From Streptococcus loxodontisalivarius (GTDB lineage Bacteria; Bacillota; Bacilli; Lactobacillales; Streptococcaceae): 64,000 bases of DNA. Under the pieces are notes generated by a model. The model saw only the letters and a list, made by a program, of their open reading frames with translations. It was not told the DNA's origin and made no database searches. Below are positions 48,101-58,339 of this stretch, one piece after another. The stretch is from positions 1-64,000 of the forward strand of contig NZ_JAFBEH010000002.1 in NCBI RefSeq assembly GCF_016908645.1. Reading direction: 5' to 3'. Within the stretch, counting starts at the first letter, position 1. Every line of letters begins with the position of its first letter. A program made the translations under genes and the position numbers.

Positions 48101-49999
48101 ATGACACATGATTTTACAGAAAGCTATGACGTTATTGTCATTGGTGCAGGGCATGCTGGTGTGGAGGCTAGCTTAGCTGCTAGTCGCATGGGGTGTAAAA
48201 CCCTGCTTGCGACGATTAACCTAGATATGTTGGCCTTTATGCCATGTAATCCGTCAATCGGTGGTTCTGCCAAAGGGATTGTTGTCCGTGAAATTGATGC
48301 CCTAGGTGGTCAAATGGGACGTAACATTGACAAGACCTATATCCAAATGAAAATGCTCAATACTGGTAAAGGACCTGCCGTACGTGCTCTTCGTGCTCAA
48401 GCAGATAAGGCACTTTATTCGCAGGAAATGAAAAAGACAGTTGAAAAGCAGGAAAATCTGACTCTACGTCAAACCATGATTGATGATATTTTGGTTGAAG
48501 ATGGTCAGGTAGTCGGCGTTCTGACGGCGACTGGTCAAAAATATGCAGCCAAGGCAGTTGTAGTCACAACAGGTACAGCTCTACGTGGCGAAATCATTCT
48601 TGGGGATCTCAAATACTCATCAGGTCCAAATAATAGCCTAGCGTCAGTGACCTTGGCAGACAATCTCAAAAAACTAGGTCTTGAGATTGGTCGTTTCAAG
48701 ACGGGTACACCTCCTCGTGTCAAGGCCTCGAGCATTGATTATTCAGTGACGGAAATTCAACCTGGTGATGAGAAGCCAAATCATTTCTCATTCTTGTCAA
48801 AAGATGAAGATTACCTGCAAGATCAGGTACCGTGTTGGTTGACTTATACTAATCAAAGCAGCCACGATATTATCAATAAAAACCTGCATAGAGCACCAAT
48901 GTTCTCCGGTATTGTTAAAGGTGTGGGGCCCCGCTATTGTCCATCAATCGAAGATAAAATCGTTCGTTTTGCGGATAAAGAGCGCCACCAACTTTTCCTA
49001 GAGCCAGAAGGGCGTGACACAGAAGAAGTCTATGTTCAGGGCTTGTCGACTAGTCTTCCAGAGGATGTGCAAAAGGACCTTTTACACTCTATCAAGGGGC
49101 TTGAAAAGGCTGAGATGATGCGTACAGGTTATGCTATTGAGTACGATATTGTTTTGCCACACCAGTTGCGTGCAACGCTTGAAACCAAACTGATTTCGGG
49201 ACTTTTCACAGCTGGTCAAACTAACGGGACTTCAGGTTATGAGGAGGCTGCTGGTCAAGGACTTGTGGCTGGTATCAATGCTGCGCTCAAGGTGCAAGGT
49301 AAACCTGAGTTGATTTTGAAACGTAGCGATGCTTATATCGGTGTTATGATTGATGACTTGGTAACCAAGGGAACTTTGGAACCTTATCGTCTCTTGACAT
49401 CACGTGCTGAGTACCGCCTCATTCTTCGTCATGATAATGCTGATATGCGTTTGACTGCTATTGGTCGTGGAGTTGGTCTGGTCGATGATGAGCGTTGGGA
49501 TCATTTCCAAATCAAGAAAAATCAATTTGATAATGAATTGAAACGTTTGGACAGTCTGAAATTGAAACCAATCAAAGAAACCAACGAAAAAATTCAAGCT
49601 CTAGGTTTCAAACCACTGACAGATGCCATGACAGCTAAAGAATTCATGCGTCGTCCTGAAATCAATTATGATGCAGCCGTTGCCTTTGTAGGTCCTGCGG
49701 CTGAGGATTTGGATGCTAAATTGATTGAGCTTCTTGAAACGGAAATCAAGTATGAAGGCTATATCAATAAGGCTCAGGATCAAGTTGCAAAAATGAAACG
49801 AATGGAGGAAAAACGTATTCCTGCTAATATTGATTGGGATGCCATCGATTCTATCGCAACAGAAGCTCGTCAGAAATTCAAAAAAATCAATCCTGAAACC
49901 ATTGGACAAGCCAGTCGTATTTCAGGTGTTAACCCAGCCGATATTTCGATCCTTATGGTTTATTTGGAAGGAAATAATAAGGCGCGTCGCAAGCCTTAA
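48101..49999 (+). CDS. mnmG: tRNA uridine-5-carboxymethylaminomethyl modification enzyme MnmG
   Basis: FAD/NADH enzyme that, with MnmE, forms cmnm5U34 in tRNA. It is 632 aa from ATG 48101 (GAGAACTAAA upstream); a frame to 48089 overlaps the NUDIX stop and has no site. FAD motif [19 protein letters not shown]; family signatures [11 protein letters not shown] and [16 protein letters not shown]. Partners MnmE (not in the window) and MnmA (45663) act on the same wobble base. Confidence 0.97.
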   Translation: MTHDFTESYDVIVIGAGHAGVEASLAASRMGCKTLLATINLDMLAFMPCNPSIGGSAKGIVVREIDALGGQMGRNIDKTYIQMKMLNTGKGPAVRALRAQADKALYSQEMKKTVEKQENLTLRQTMIDDILVEDGQVVGVLTATGQKYAAKAVVVTTGTALRGEIILGDLKYSSGPNNSLASVTLADNLKKLGLEIGRFKTGTPPRVKASSIDYSVTEIQPGDEKPNHFSFLSKDEDYLQDQVPCWLTYTNQSSHDIINKNLHRAPMFSGIVKGVGPRYCPSIEDKIVRFADKERHQLFLEPEGRDTEEVYVQGLSTSLPEDVQKDLLHSIKGLEKAEMMRTGYAIEYDIVLPHQLRATLETKLISGLFTAGQTNGTSGYEEAAGQGLVAGINAALKVQGKPELILKRSDAYIGVMIDDLVTKGTLEPYRLLTSRAEYRLILRHDNADMRLTAIGRGVGLVDDERWDHFQIKKNQFDNELKRLDSLKLKPIKETNEKIQALGFKPLTDAMTAKEFMRRPEINYDAAVAFVGPAAEDLDAKLIELLETEIKYEGYINKAQDQVAKMKRMEEKRIPANIDWDAIDSIATEARQKFKKINPETIGQASRISGVNPADISILMVYLEGNNKARRKP

Positions 50000-50062
50000 G
50001 CTCGTAACCAAAATGTAACTTGGAGTCAGCTGTGAATGCTACTTTTTAAGCCTTATTTATGG

Positions 50063-50068
50063 TATAAT
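50063..50068 (+). promoter_or_regulatory. gdpP promoter
   Basis: Extended -10 TGgTATAAT just upstream of gdpP (about 50060-50068), about 22 bp before the ATG. Confidence 0.55.
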
Positions 50069-50090
50069 ATACGGGTTTAAGAGGTTAATG

Positions 50091-52061
50091 ATGAAAAAAT
50101 TTCGTTTTGAGACAATCCATCTGGTTTTGATGGGAATGATTCTCTTTGGATTATTAGCTCTTTGTGTGAGAGTAATTGGATCACAGTCGGCCCTAATCAT
50201 GATTCTATTTATGACTATGGCCTTTGTTATAGCTCTGCTCTATTACCAGAAGATGAGCTATGAACTGACAGAAGCAGAGCAGATTGATCTGCTAAATAGC
50301 CAGTCGGAGTTGAGTTTGAAGACTCTTCTTGATCAGATGCCTGTTGGGGTTGTTAAGTTTGATCTTGAGACAGATGCAATTGACTGGTACAATCCCTATG
50401 CAAAGCTAATTTTTTCAACTACTGAGTCTGGTGATTTGGACCTGGATGCTGTGGCAGAGGTGATTGCAGGGTATAAGAATGCAACTGCTAATCACACTCT
50501 AGAAATCGGTGGCAATCGCTATGCAACCTATATTGATATGACATCAGGGATTTTCTACTTCTTTGACAGCAGTCGCAAGACAGAGGCCCTGCCTAGTCTG
50601 AGTGCCAGTCGTCCCGTGATTGGTGTTATCTCAGTTGATAATTACGATGACATTATCGATGATATGATGGACTCTGATGTATCGCAGTTAAACAGCTTTA
50701 TTGCGACCTTTATTTCAAAGTTCTCCCAAGAGCGTCATATTTTCTACCGTCGTGTGGATATGGATCGTTTCTATTTCTTCACGAATTATGCGGTGCTTGA
50801 TGATTTGATGTCAGATAAGTTCCAGGTTTTGGAACAGTTTAGAGCAGAGTGTCAGGAACGTAAGCTTCCATTGACACTTAGCATGGGGATTTCTTTTGGA
50901 GATGATAAGCACAATCAGATTGGTGCTGTTGCTCTCCAAAATCTTAATATTGCTCTGGTACGTGGTGGTGACCAGGTTGTTGTTAAAGAAAACGACGATC
51001 AGAAAGAACTGCTCTACTTTGGTGGAGGTACGGTATCAACGGTTAAACGTTCTCGAACAAGAACTCGTGCCATGATGACAGCTATTTCAGATAAGCTGAA
51101 AACCGTTCAGTCGGTTTATGTTGTGGGACATCATCACTTGGATATGGATGCTCTAGGCTCTGCTCTGGGGATGCAGTTTTTTGCCAGTCAGGTTGTTCCT
51201 GAATCTTATGTGGTTTACAACCCAGATGAGCTGAGTCCTGATATTTCTAGGGCTTTGAGTCGTATTCAGGAAGATGGTCAAACCAGTCTCATTAGTATTG
51301 ATGAGGCCTTGCCGAAGATCGATAAGCATTCCCTTTTGATAATGGTTGACCACTCTAAGCTGTCGCTGACCCTGTCAAGAGAGCTTTACGATAGGTTTAC
51401 AGAGGTTATCGTTGTGGATCACCATCGTCGTGACGAGGATTTTCCGAAAAATGCAGTGCTGACCTTTATTGAAAGTGGTGCTAGCTCTGCAAGTGAATTG
51501 GTAACGGAGCTGATTCAGTTCCAAGCTGCCAAGACAAGATTGACCAAGTTACAGGCAAGTATCTTGATGGCAGGTATTATGCTTGATACCAAGAACTTCT
51601 CAACACGTGTGACTAGCCGTACCTTCGATGTGGCTAGCTACTTGAGAACGCTGGGAAGTGATAGCATCGAAATCCAGTCCATTCTGGCAACGGATTTTGA
51701 TGAGTACCGCTTGATCAATCAATTGATTTTGAGCGGTGAGCGAATCGGTGCTAATATTATTGTGGCTAGCGGTGCTGACCAGCAGGTTTACAGCAATGTC
51801 ATTGCAAGTAAAGCAGCGGATGCCATGCTAGCTATGGCAAATATTGAAGCAACCTTTGTTATTTTTAAAAATTCCCAAGGGAAGGCTGCGATTTCAGCTC
51901 GAAGTCGTAGTAAAATCAATGTTCAACGAATTATGGAGAAACTGGGCGGTGGTGGTCACTTCAATCTAGCAGCTTGTCAGATTGAGGGAATGACTGTGAC
52001 AGAAGCCAAGCTATCTCTTATTGAAACTATTGCAAATGAATTGATTGATATAAAGGAGTAA
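50091..52061 (+). CDS. gdpP: Cyclic-di-AMP phosphodiesterase GdpP
   Basis: Membrane phosphodiesterase that hydrolyses c-di-AMP to pApA. It is 656 aa (second of two adjacent ATGs chosen for its spacing to AAGAGG). Order: two membrane helices (about 10-52), a degenerate PAS domain, a degenerate GGDEF domain (about 170-300), DHH domain with GHHHLDMDALGSA, MVDHS and VVDHHRRDEDF, and DHHA1 with GGGHFNLAAC. It is followed 3 bp later by rplI, as in other Firmicutes. c-di-AMP controls potassium uptake; a KimA-like importer is at 59977. Confidence 0.96.
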   Translation: MKKFRFETIHLVLMGMILFGLLALCVRVIGSQSALIMILFMTMAFVIALLYYQKMSYELTEAEQIDLLNSQSELSLKTLLDQMPVGVVKFDLETDAIDWYNPYAKLIFSTTESGDLDLDAVAEVIAGYKNATANHTLEIGGNRYATYIDMTSGIFYFFDSSRKTEALPSLSASRPVIGVISVDNYDDIIDDMMDSDVSQLNSFIATFISKFSQERHIFYRRVDMDRFYFFTNYAVLDDLMSDKFQVLEQFRAECQERKLPLTLSMGISFGDDKHNQIGAVALQNLNIALVRGGDQVVVKENDDQKELLYFGGGTVSTVKRSRTRTRAMMTAISDKLKTVQSVYVVGHHHLDMDALGSALGMQFFASQVVPESYVVYNPDELSPDISRALSRIQEDGQTSLISIDEALPKIDKHSLLIMVDHSKLSLTLSRELYDRFTEVIVVDHHRRDEDFPKNAVLTFIESGASSASELVTELIQFQAAKTRLTKLQASILMAGIMLDTKNFSTRVTSRTFDVASYLRTLGSDSIEIQSILATDFDEYRLINQLILSGERIGANIIVASGADQQVYSNVIASKAADAMLAMANIEATFVIFKNSQGKAAISARSRSKINVQRIMEKLGGGGHFNLAACQIEGMTVTEAKLSLIETIANELIDIKE

Positions 52062-52064
52062 ATC

Positions 52065-52517
52065 ATGAAAGTTATTTTTCTACAAGACGTTAAAGGTAAA
52101 GGTAAAAAAGGCGAAATCAAAGAAGTACCATCAGGTTACGCTCAAAACTTTTTGATTAAGAAAAACCTTGCCAAAGAAGCAACAAGCCAAGCAATCGGCG
52201 AGTTGAAAGGAAAACAAAAATCAGAAGAAAAACACCAAGCAGAAGTCTTGGCAGAAGCAAAAGCTTTGAAAGTTGAACTTGAAAAAGAAGATACTCGTGT
52301 TCAATTTACAGAAAAAGTTGGTCCTGATGGTCGTACTTTTGGTTCAATCACAGCTAAGAAAATTGCTGAGGAGTTGGAAAAACAATTTAATATCAAGATT
52401 GACAAACGTCACATCGAGCTTGCGCAGCCAATTCGTGCTATCGGTCTGATTGAGGTTCCTGTAAAACTTCACAAGGAAGTGTCAGCAGAAATCAAATTGT
52501 CAGTTAAACAAGCATAA
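52065..52517 (+). CDS. rplI: 50S ribosomal protein L9
   Basis: 150 aa: N-terminal [17 protein letters not shown] domain, long connecting helix, C-terminal rRNA-binding domain. Starts 3 bp after gdpP with AAGGAG, within the gdpP-rplI-dnaB series. Confidence 0.97.
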   Translation: MKVIFLQDVKGKGKKGEIKEVPSGYAQNFLIKKNLAKEATSQAIGELKGKQKSEEKHQAEVLAEAKALKVELEKEDTRVQFTEKVGPDGRTFGSITAKKIAEELEKQFNIKIDKRHIELAQPIRAIGLIEVPVKLHKEVSAEIKLSVKQA

Positions 52518-52588
52518 TCATCAGAGGAATTCAGCGAGAATTTCTGGCTAATGTTTAAAAATCAAATAGAAAAGGAGGTAAACGAAAA

Positions 52589-53947
52589 GTGGCAGATGCA
52601 CCAGAGTTGCGCGTGCAACCGCAAGATTTAATTGCAGAACAGTCTGTTTTGGGCTCTATCTTTATCTCGCCTGATAAGCTGATTATTGTGCGTGAGTTTG
52701 TAGAGCCAGATGATTTTTACAAGTATTCACACCGCATTATTTTTCAGGCGATGATTACCTTAGCAGATCGTAATGAAGCTATTGATGCGACGACTGTTCG
52801 TAATATTTTGGATAATCAAGGTGATTTGCAAAATATCGGTGGCTTGTCTTATATAGTTGAGCTAGTCAACAGTGTGCCAACCAGTGCCAATGCGGAGTAT
52901 TATGCTCAGATTGTTGCCGAAAAGGCTATGCTGAGACGGATTATCTCTAGCTTGACAGAGACTGTCAACCAAGCCTATGAGGGCTCTAGAGATTCAGAAG
53001 ATATTATTTCTGGTGCTGAAAAAGCCTTGATTGATATCAATGAGCACAGCAATCGATCAGGTTTTCGTAAGATTTCGGATGTCCTAAAGGTCAACTATGA
53101 AACCTTGGAAATTCGTTCGCAACAGACTAGCGACGTCACTGGTTTACCGACTGGCTTTAGAGATTTAGACAAGATTACAACAGGTTTACACCCTGACCAG
53201 TTAATTATCTTAGCAGCACGTCCTGCGGTCGGTAAGACCGCTTTTGTTCTGAATATTGCTCAGAATGTCGGCACCAAGCAAAACCGTCCTGTTGCCATCT
53301 TCTCTCTGGAGATGGGTGCTGAGAGTTTGGTTGACCGTATGCTGGCTGCGGAAGGTATGGTTGATTCACACGCTCTGCGTACTGGTCAGCTAACTGAACA
53401 GGACTGGAACAATGTTACCATCGCCCAAGGAGCCTTGGCGGAAGCACCTATTTTCATCGATGATACCCCAGGTATCAAAATTACGGAAATCAGGGCTCGT
53501 TCACGTAAGCTGGCTCAAGAAGAGGGTGGTCTTGGTTTGATTGTTATTGACTATCTCCAGTTGATTACAGGGACTCGTCCTGAAAACCGTCAACAAGAGG
53601 TTTCAGATATTTCGCGTCAGCTGAAAATTTTAGCCAAAGAGTTAAAGGTGCCAGTTATCGCCCTCAGTCAGTTGTCTCGTGGTGTTGAACAAAGGCAGGA
53701 TAAACGACCTGTCCTATCCGATATTCGTGAGTCTGGATCAATCGAGCAGGATGCGGATATTGTTGCCTTCCTCTACCGTGACGATTACTATCGTAAAGAA
53801 GGTGAGGAAGCGGAAGAAACTGTTGAAGACAATACCATTGAAGTTATTTTAGAAAAAAACCGTGCTGGTGCGCGTGGGACGGTCAAGTTGATGTTCCAGA
53901 AAGAGTACAACAAGTTCTCAAGTATCGCACAATTTGAAGAACATTAA
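52589..53947 (+). CDS. dnaB: Replicative DNA helicase DnaB (DnaC of Bacillus)
   Basis: Hexameric helicase that unwinds the fork; 452 aa. N-terminal DnaG-interacting domain (about 1-120), RecA-like core with Walker A ARPAVGKTA, DnaB motif LEMGAESLVDRM, Walker B VIDYLQL and the arginine finger region NRAGARGTVKL. The start is GTG at 52589, with AAAGGAGG upstream at long spacing. Confidence 0.96.
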   Translation: MADAPELRVQPQDLIAEQSVLGSIFISPDKLIIVREFVEPDDFYKYSHRIIFQAMITLADRNEAIDATTVRNILDNQGDLQNIGGLSYIVELVNSVPTSANAEYYAQIVAEKAMLRRIISSLTETVNQAYEGSRDSEDIISGAEKALIDINEHSNRSGFRKISDVLKVNYETLEIRSQQTSDVTGLPTGFRDLDKITTGLHPDQLIILAARPAVGKTAFVLNIAQNVGTKQNRPVAIFSLEMGAESLVDRMLAAEGMVDSHALRTGQLTEQDWNNVTIAQGALAEAPIFIDDTPGIKITEIRARSRKLAQEEGGLGLIVIDYLQLITGTRPENRQQEVSDISRQLKILAKELKVPVIALSQLSRGVEQRQDKRPVLSDIRESGSIEQDADIVAFLYRDDYYRKEGEEAEETVEDNTIEVILEKNRAGARGTVKLMFQKEYNKFSSIAQFEEH

Positions 53948-53958
53948 AGGAGAATCTT

Positions 53959-54249
53959 ATGAGTGATGCATTTGCAGATGTAGCCAAAATGAAAAAAATC
54001 AAAGAAGATGTCAAAAACCATGAAGGACAATTGGTTGAGTTGACACTTGAAAATGGTCGTAAACGTGAGAAGAACAAGATCGGTCGTTTGATCGAGGTTT
54101 ACCCATCTCTCTTTATCGTTGAGTACAATGATATTGGTATTATGGCAAATTCTTATGTTGAGTCATATACTTACTCAGATATCTTGACTGAGAAGACTTT
54201 GATCCGCTACTTGTCAGCAGAAGAACAGGCTGAACTTGAAGCAAAATAA
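53959..54249 (+). CDS. veg: Veg family protein
   Basis: A 96-aa small protein of the Veg/DUF1021 family (HEGQLVELTLENGRKR). In B. subtilis veg is strongly expressed and affects biofilm formation; mechanism is not clear. It follows dnaB by 11 bp and ends with a terminator whose loop contains the -35 of the next promoter. Confidence 0.92.
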   Translation: MSDAFADVAKMKKIKEDVKNHEGQLVELTLENGRKREKNKIGRLIEVYPSLFIVEYNDIGIMANSYVESYTYSDILTEKTLIRYLSAEEQAELEAK

Positions 54250-54252
54250 AGC

Positions 54253-54289
54253 AAAAAGGCTTTACAGAGCCTTTTTTTCGTGTTATAAT
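54253..54289 (+). terminator. veg terminator overlapping the rpsD promoter
   Basis: Terminator stem AAAAAGGCT (54253-54261) / AGCCTTTTT (54268-54276), T-run to 54278. The rpsD promoter -35 TTTACA (54261-54266) lies in its loop and the extended -10 TGtTATAAT ends at 54289, with 17-nt spacing. Confidence 0.8.
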
Positions 54290-54295
54290 TATCTT

Positions 54296-54445
54296 TGTGT
54301 GAAATAATAGCAGAGCAAAATGAAGCTCGTCAACAGGAGGTCAGCTATCTAGTAACCTTTGCTGTTTGGGCGAAGATCTTCTGAACGAATCAGGTTTGCT
54401 TAATTCATTATTTCCTCAAGAATATTTTAGAGGAGGACATTATAA
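54296..54445 (+). promoter_or_regulatory. rpsD 5' leader (candidate S4 autoregulatory RNA)
   Basis: A leader of about 150 nt, long for this gene-dense stretch, with imperfect hairpins and a strong AGAGGAGG ribosome site. Autogenous control of rpsD by S4 through its leader is known in Bacillus; here it is inferred from length and position. Confidence 0.45.
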
Positions 54446-55057
54446 ATGTCACGTTATACAGGTCCATCATGGAAACAATCACGTCGCCTTGGTTTGTCAC
54501 TTACAGGCACAGGTAAAGAATTGGCACGTCGTAACTACGTACCAGGTCAACACGGTCCAAACAACCGTTCAAAACTTTCAGAATACGGTTTGCAACTTGC
54601 TGAGAAACAAAAACTTCGTTTCTCATACGGTTTGGGTGAAAAACAATTCCGTAACTTGTTCGTACAAGCTACTAAAGTAAAAGGTGGAACACTTGGTTTC
54701 AACTTTATGGTTCTTCTTGAGCGTCGTCTTGACAACGTTGTTTACCGTCTTGGTCTTGCAACTACTCGTCGTCAAGCACGTCAATTCGTAAACCACGGTC
54801 ACATCCTTGTTGACGGTAAACGTGTTGATATTCCATCATTCCGCGTTGAAGTTGGTCAAGTAATCTCAGTTCGTGAAAAATCAGCTAAAGTTCCAGCTAT
54901 CCTTGAAGCAGTTGAAGCTACAGTTGGTCGTCCAGCATTCGTATCATTCGACGCTGAAAAACTTGAAGGTTCATTGACACGTCTTCCAGAACGTGATGAA
55001 ATCAACCCAGAAATCAACGAAGCTCTTGTCGTTGAATTCTACAACAAAATGCTTTAA
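54446..55057 (+). CDS. rpsD: 30S ribosomal protein S4
   Basis: 203 aa; binds 16S rRNA early in 30S assembly. N-terminal [17 protein letters not shown]4 domain [20 protein letters not shown]. Monocistronic, with its own promoter and terminator (55080-55106). Confidence 0.98.
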   Translation: MSRYTGPSWKQSRRLGLSLTGTGKELARRNYVPGQHGPNNRSKLSEYGLQLAEKQKLRFSYGLGEKQFRNLFVQATKVKGGTLGFNFMVLLERRLDNVVYRLGLATTRRQARQFVNHGHILVDGKRVDIPSFRVEVGQVISVREKSAKVPAILEAVEATVGRPAFVSFDAEKLEGSLTRLPERDEINPEINEALVVEFYNKML

Positions 55058-55079
55058 TTTTAAAAAACATTTTACAAGA

Positions 55080-55106
55080 AGTCCACTTTTGTGGGCTTTT
55101 TTGTTT
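55080..55106 (+). terminator. rpsD terminator
   Basis: Stem AAGTCCAC/GTGGGCTT, loop TTTT, then TTTTGTTTTT. Confidence 0.75.
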
Positions 55107-55154
55107 TTGCGAAAATGATTCGAGATGGAAGTTTGCTTTCTTACTATGAAAAAA

Positions 55155-55177
55155 CCTTCTGATTTCAAATCAGAAGG
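55155..55177 (-). terminator. TetR-gene terminator
   Basis: Perfect palindrome CCTTCTGATTT / AAATCAGAAGG, then TTTTTT on the minus strand. Confidence 0.8.
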
Positions 55178-55184
55178 AATCTCT

Positions 55185-55712
55185 TTATGGAAGGAATTTT
55201 AAGAGAAGGTCTGTCATTTCTTTGGGACTTTCTTTTTTTCCCTTATCCACCCAGGCTTGGAAGATACCGAAAACTGCTTGGGAGAAGTAAATAATCCCAT
55301 ATTCACGTTCAGTAGCATTGAGGTCAGTTCGACCAAAGCGATCAAAGGTATCACGGTCAATAAAGCGTTTGACCTTGTTAATAATAAAATCTCTGAGCTC
55401 GTTTGAGCCATTATTACTGATTAGGGCGCAAAGGAGCTCTTCTCTCTGAAATAGGACAAAGATATCATTTAGGGCAGCCCTTTTATCACTATGATGCTGA
55501 TTAAAAATATCCTCAATAAGGCGAAATAGTTCCTTCTGATAGCTATCAATCATCTCATATTTATCTCTGTAATGGGTATAGAAACTAGAGCGACTGATTC
55601 CAGCTGTCTGAGCCAATTTAATGGTCGTAATGTCATTAAATGATTGACTCTGTAAACAGGTGACCATAGCTTCTAAAATAGCTCTCTTAGTATTTTCTTT
55701 TCGTTTATCCAA
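55185..55712 (-). CDS. TetR-family regulator, divergent from YhgE/Pip gene
   Basis: About 175 aa. N-terminal TetR helix-turn-helix (residues about 10-55, TIKLAQTAGISRSSFYTHYRDK) and a helical ligand/dimer domain. The likely start is TTG at 55710-55712, with AAAGGAG 8 nt upstream; the GTG at 55721 abuts that site. It is divergent from the YhgE/Pip gene, and two perfect palindromes with the same half-site (TTTAGACA) lie in the gap, so it very probably represses both. Confidence 0.85.
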   Translation of the reverse strand: MDKRKENTKRAILEAMVTCLQSQSFNDITTIKLAQTAGISRSSFYTHYRDKYEMIDSYQKELFRLIEDIFNQHHSDKRAALNDIFVLFQREELLCALISNNGSNELRDFIINKVKRFIDRDTFDRFGRTDLNATEREYGIIYFSQAVFGIFQAWVDKGKKESPKEMTDLLLKFLP

Positions 55713-55734
55713 GTGATTCACTCCTTTATGAACA

Positions 55735-55757
55735 TTTTTAGACAGCTTGTCTAAAAA
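55735..55757. promoter_or_regulatory. TetR operator 1
   Basis: Perfect palindrome TTTTTAGACA / TGTCTAAAAA, 3-bp centre, 23 bp upstream of the TetR start, overlapping its promoter zone. Confidence 0.75.
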
Positions 55758-55770
55758 TAGGTTCTTTTTC

Positions 55771-55830
55771 TTGATTATTCAATCTAGCATTGTATAATAA
55801 GTATATCAAAATTTAGACATACTGTCTAAA
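55771..55830 (+). promoter_or_regulatory. YhgE/Pip promoter and TetR operator 2
   Basis: TTGATT (55771-55776), 16-nt spacer, TATAAT (55793-55798). The operator TTTAGACA / TGTCTAAA (55812-55830) covers the transcript start. The half-site is shared with operator 1. Confidence 0.75.
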
Positions 55831-55842
55831 AAGGAGAAGAAG

Positions 55843-58329
55843 ATGTTTTCTAAGTTAAAAACATTGTTAAAGAAACCCATGGTTTGGATTACCATGATCG
55901 GTGTTTCATGTTTACCAGCTCTCTATAATCTTAGTTTCCTGACTTCCATGTGGGATCCTTATGGTAATTTGAAGGATCTTCCAGTGGCTATTGTTAATGA
56001 AGATAAGGCAGCTAGTTTTAATGGAAAAACCATGACAATCGGTAAAGACATGGCTGAGAATCTTGAAAAAAGTGATAGTATGGATTTCAGTATCGTGTCA
56101 GCAAAGAAAGCCGAGGAAGGTCTTGAATCTGGAAAATACTATATGGTTATCACTTTACCAGAGGATTTATCAGAGAAGGCTGCTAGTCTCTTGACTGACA
56201 ATCCAGAGAAAATGACGATTGAGTATGAGACTTCTAAAGGGCGCAGCTTTGTTGCCGCAAAAATGAGCGATTCGGCAGTTACAAGTCTAACGAAGAAAAT
56301 CTCAGCTCAAGTAACTGGGACTTATACAAAGGCTGTCTTTTCAAGCATGTCACAGCTCCAAACAGGAATGGCAACTGCAACTTCTGGAGGTGAGGAGTTG
56401 GTCGCAGGTGCAGATAAGTTAGAAGCAGGAGGTCAGACCTTGTCGTCAGGCTTGTCAACCTTATCTAGCTCTACAACAACCTTGGCAAGTGGTGCTACTA
56501 GCTTAGATTCAGGTCTTGTAACCTATACAGGCGGTGTTTCGCAGCTAGCTTCAGGAATTTCTACCTTGTCATCAGGTTTAACAACCTATACCAATGGTGT
56601 TTCAACCTTGGCAAGTGGTACCAGTCAATTAGATAGTAAATCAGAGACTCTTGTATCTGCTGTTGCCCAGCTCAAGTCAAGCTCAAGTCAAATTCAGACC
56701 CTAGTTGATGGTGCAAATCAGTTAAATAGTGGTCTTAGTCAATTAGCTTCAGCAACAGGTTTGTCAGAGGAACAATCAAGCCAAATCAATAGTTTACTTA
56801 CAGGCCTACCTCAATTGCAAGCAGCAATTAGTCAGTTGAACACAAGTCTATCGTCAATGTCGATGGCGTCAGCATCTGGCAGTATCGATACAAGTAGTAT
56901 CACTTCAAATCTGACAGATATGGCAAGTCAAGCGCAAGCTATTTTGTCTGCAGCGGAGTCAGATAAGGCTGCTAGTCTAGCAGCAGTACAGGGAACATCA
57001 GCTTATCAATCAATGACTGCTGACCAGCAGGATGAAATCACATCAGCCTTGTCAAATTCAGAGTCATCAGTTGCCAGCTATGCTCAAACTATTTTGACAG
57101 ACATTTCAAATATGTCGTCAGCTCTATCAAGTTTGCAGTCAGCTATGCAGACTGTTCAGGCAGCAAGTGGTCAATTGGTAAGTCTACAAGCAGCAGTTAG
57201 TCAAATTGATTCCTCTGCTTCAGTTGCCTTGCCAGGTGCAGTTTCTGCCTTGACAAGCTTGTCAACAGGATTGACACAGGTAAATACTGCTCTCAATAGT
57301 CAAATTATACCAGGTAGCAGTCAAGTTGCTTCTGGAGTTACTCAAGTTCAGTCATCTCTATCATCAGGTGCTGATCAATTGTTAGCAGGTGTTGAGGCTT
57401 ACACTAGCGCTGTATCAACTATTAATAGTGGGGCGCAGCAATTGGCCGCAAATAATAGCCAGCTTAACTCAGGTGTCGTAACTCTTCAATCAGGCGCTTC
57501 AACGCTTAATGCGAACTCAGCGCAGCTAGTTAGCGGAAGTAGTCAACTTGCAACTGGTGCAGGTCAACTAGCTAGTGGAGCTGAGCAATTGAACACAGGG
57601 TCAACTAGTCTTGTATCAGGACTCGGAACCTTGTCAAGCGGCGTGTCAACCTTGACTGATTCTCTCAGCAAGGCTAGCCAACACCTTTCTCTCGTTTCAG
57701 TCGGTGATGACAATGCTACTGCAGTGTCAAGTCCTGTGTCTAGCAAGAAAACAGACAAGGATAATGTCAAAACTAATGGGGTGGGACTGGCTCCTTACAT
57801 GATGTCGGTTGCCTTGATGGTAGCGGCACTTTCAGCCAACGTTATCTTTGCTAAGCACTTGGATGGTAAGGATTTCGATTCTCGTTGGGATTGGGCTAAG
57901 AGCAAGCTCTTGATTAATGGAACCATTGCGACTTTGGGTGCTGTGATTCTCTATGGTATCGTTAGATTGGTTGGAGTTGATCCTAGCTTTAAATTGGAGA
58001 CACTAGGTTTCACTATCTTGATTTCCTGGACCTTGATGGCACTTGTGACCGCCCTTATCGGCTGGAACAGTCGCTTTGGTTCATTTGCAGCGCTGATTGT
58101 CCTGCTTTTACAGTTGGGATCTAGTGCGGGGACTTATCCGATTGAGCTTAGTCCAAAATTCTTCCAAGTTATTCAACCTTACCTTCCGATGACTTATGCA
58201 GTGTCAGGACTTCGCCAGACGATTTCTATGACAGGGCAGATTGGTCAGCAGTTAGGAGTGCTATCTGGCTTCCTTCTAGCCTTTATGCTTTTGGGACTTC
58301 TGGTCTATCATCCAGAAAGTCAGGATTAG
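55843..58329 (+). CDS. YhgE/Pip family membrane protein
   Basis: An 828-aa protein: one N-terminal membrane segment (about 14-33), a long extracellular region (about 35-625) with many LxSG / LASG coiled repeats, then five to six C-terminal membrane segments. This is the YhgE/Pip/YueB/EsaA arrangement, known as a phage receptor in lactococci and Bacillus and as a type VII secretion component in some Firmicutes. No T7SS genes are nearby. Controlled by the divergent TetR gene, so it may belong to a stress or efflux-like response. Confidence 0.85.
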   Translation: MFSKLKTLLKKPMVWITMIGVSCLPALYNLSFLTSMWDPYGNLKDLPVAIVNEDKAASFNGKTMTIGKDMAENLEKSDSMDFSIVSAKKAEEGLESGKYYMVITLPEDLSEKAASLLTDNPEKMTIEYETSKGRSFVAAKMSDSAVTSLTKKISAQVTGTYTKAVFSSMSQLQTGMATATSGGEELVAGADKLEAGGQTLSSGLSTLSSSTTTLASGATSLDSGLVTYTGGVSQLASGISTLSSGLTTYTNGVSTLASGTSQLDSKSETLVSAVAQLKSSSSQIQTLVDGANQLNSGLSQLASATGLSEEQSSQINSLLTGLPQLQAAISQLNTSLSSMSMASASGSIDTSSITSNLTDMASQAQAILSAAESDKAASLAAVQGTSAYQSMTADQQDEITSALSNSESSVASYAQTILTDISNMSSALSSLQSAMQTVQAASGQLVSLQAAVSQIDSSASVALPGAVSALTSLSTGLTQVNTALNSQIIPGSSQVASGVTQVQSSLSSGADQLLAGVEAYTSAVSTINSGAQQLAANNSQLNSGVVTLQSGASTLNANSAQLVSGSSQLATGAGQLASGAEQLNTGSTSLVSGLGTLSSGVSTLTDSLSKASQHLSLVSVGDDNATAVSSPVSSKKTDKDNVKTNGVGLAPYMMSVALMVAALSANVIFAKHLDGKDFDSRWDWAKSKLLINGTIATLGAVILYGIVRLVGVDPSFKLETLGFTILISWTLMALVTALIGWNSRFGSFAALIVLLLQLGSSAGTYPIELSPKFFQVIQPYLPMTYAVSGLRQTISMTGQIGQQLGVLSGFLLAFMLLGLLVYHPESQD

Positions 58330-58339
58330 TTTCGTTGGA

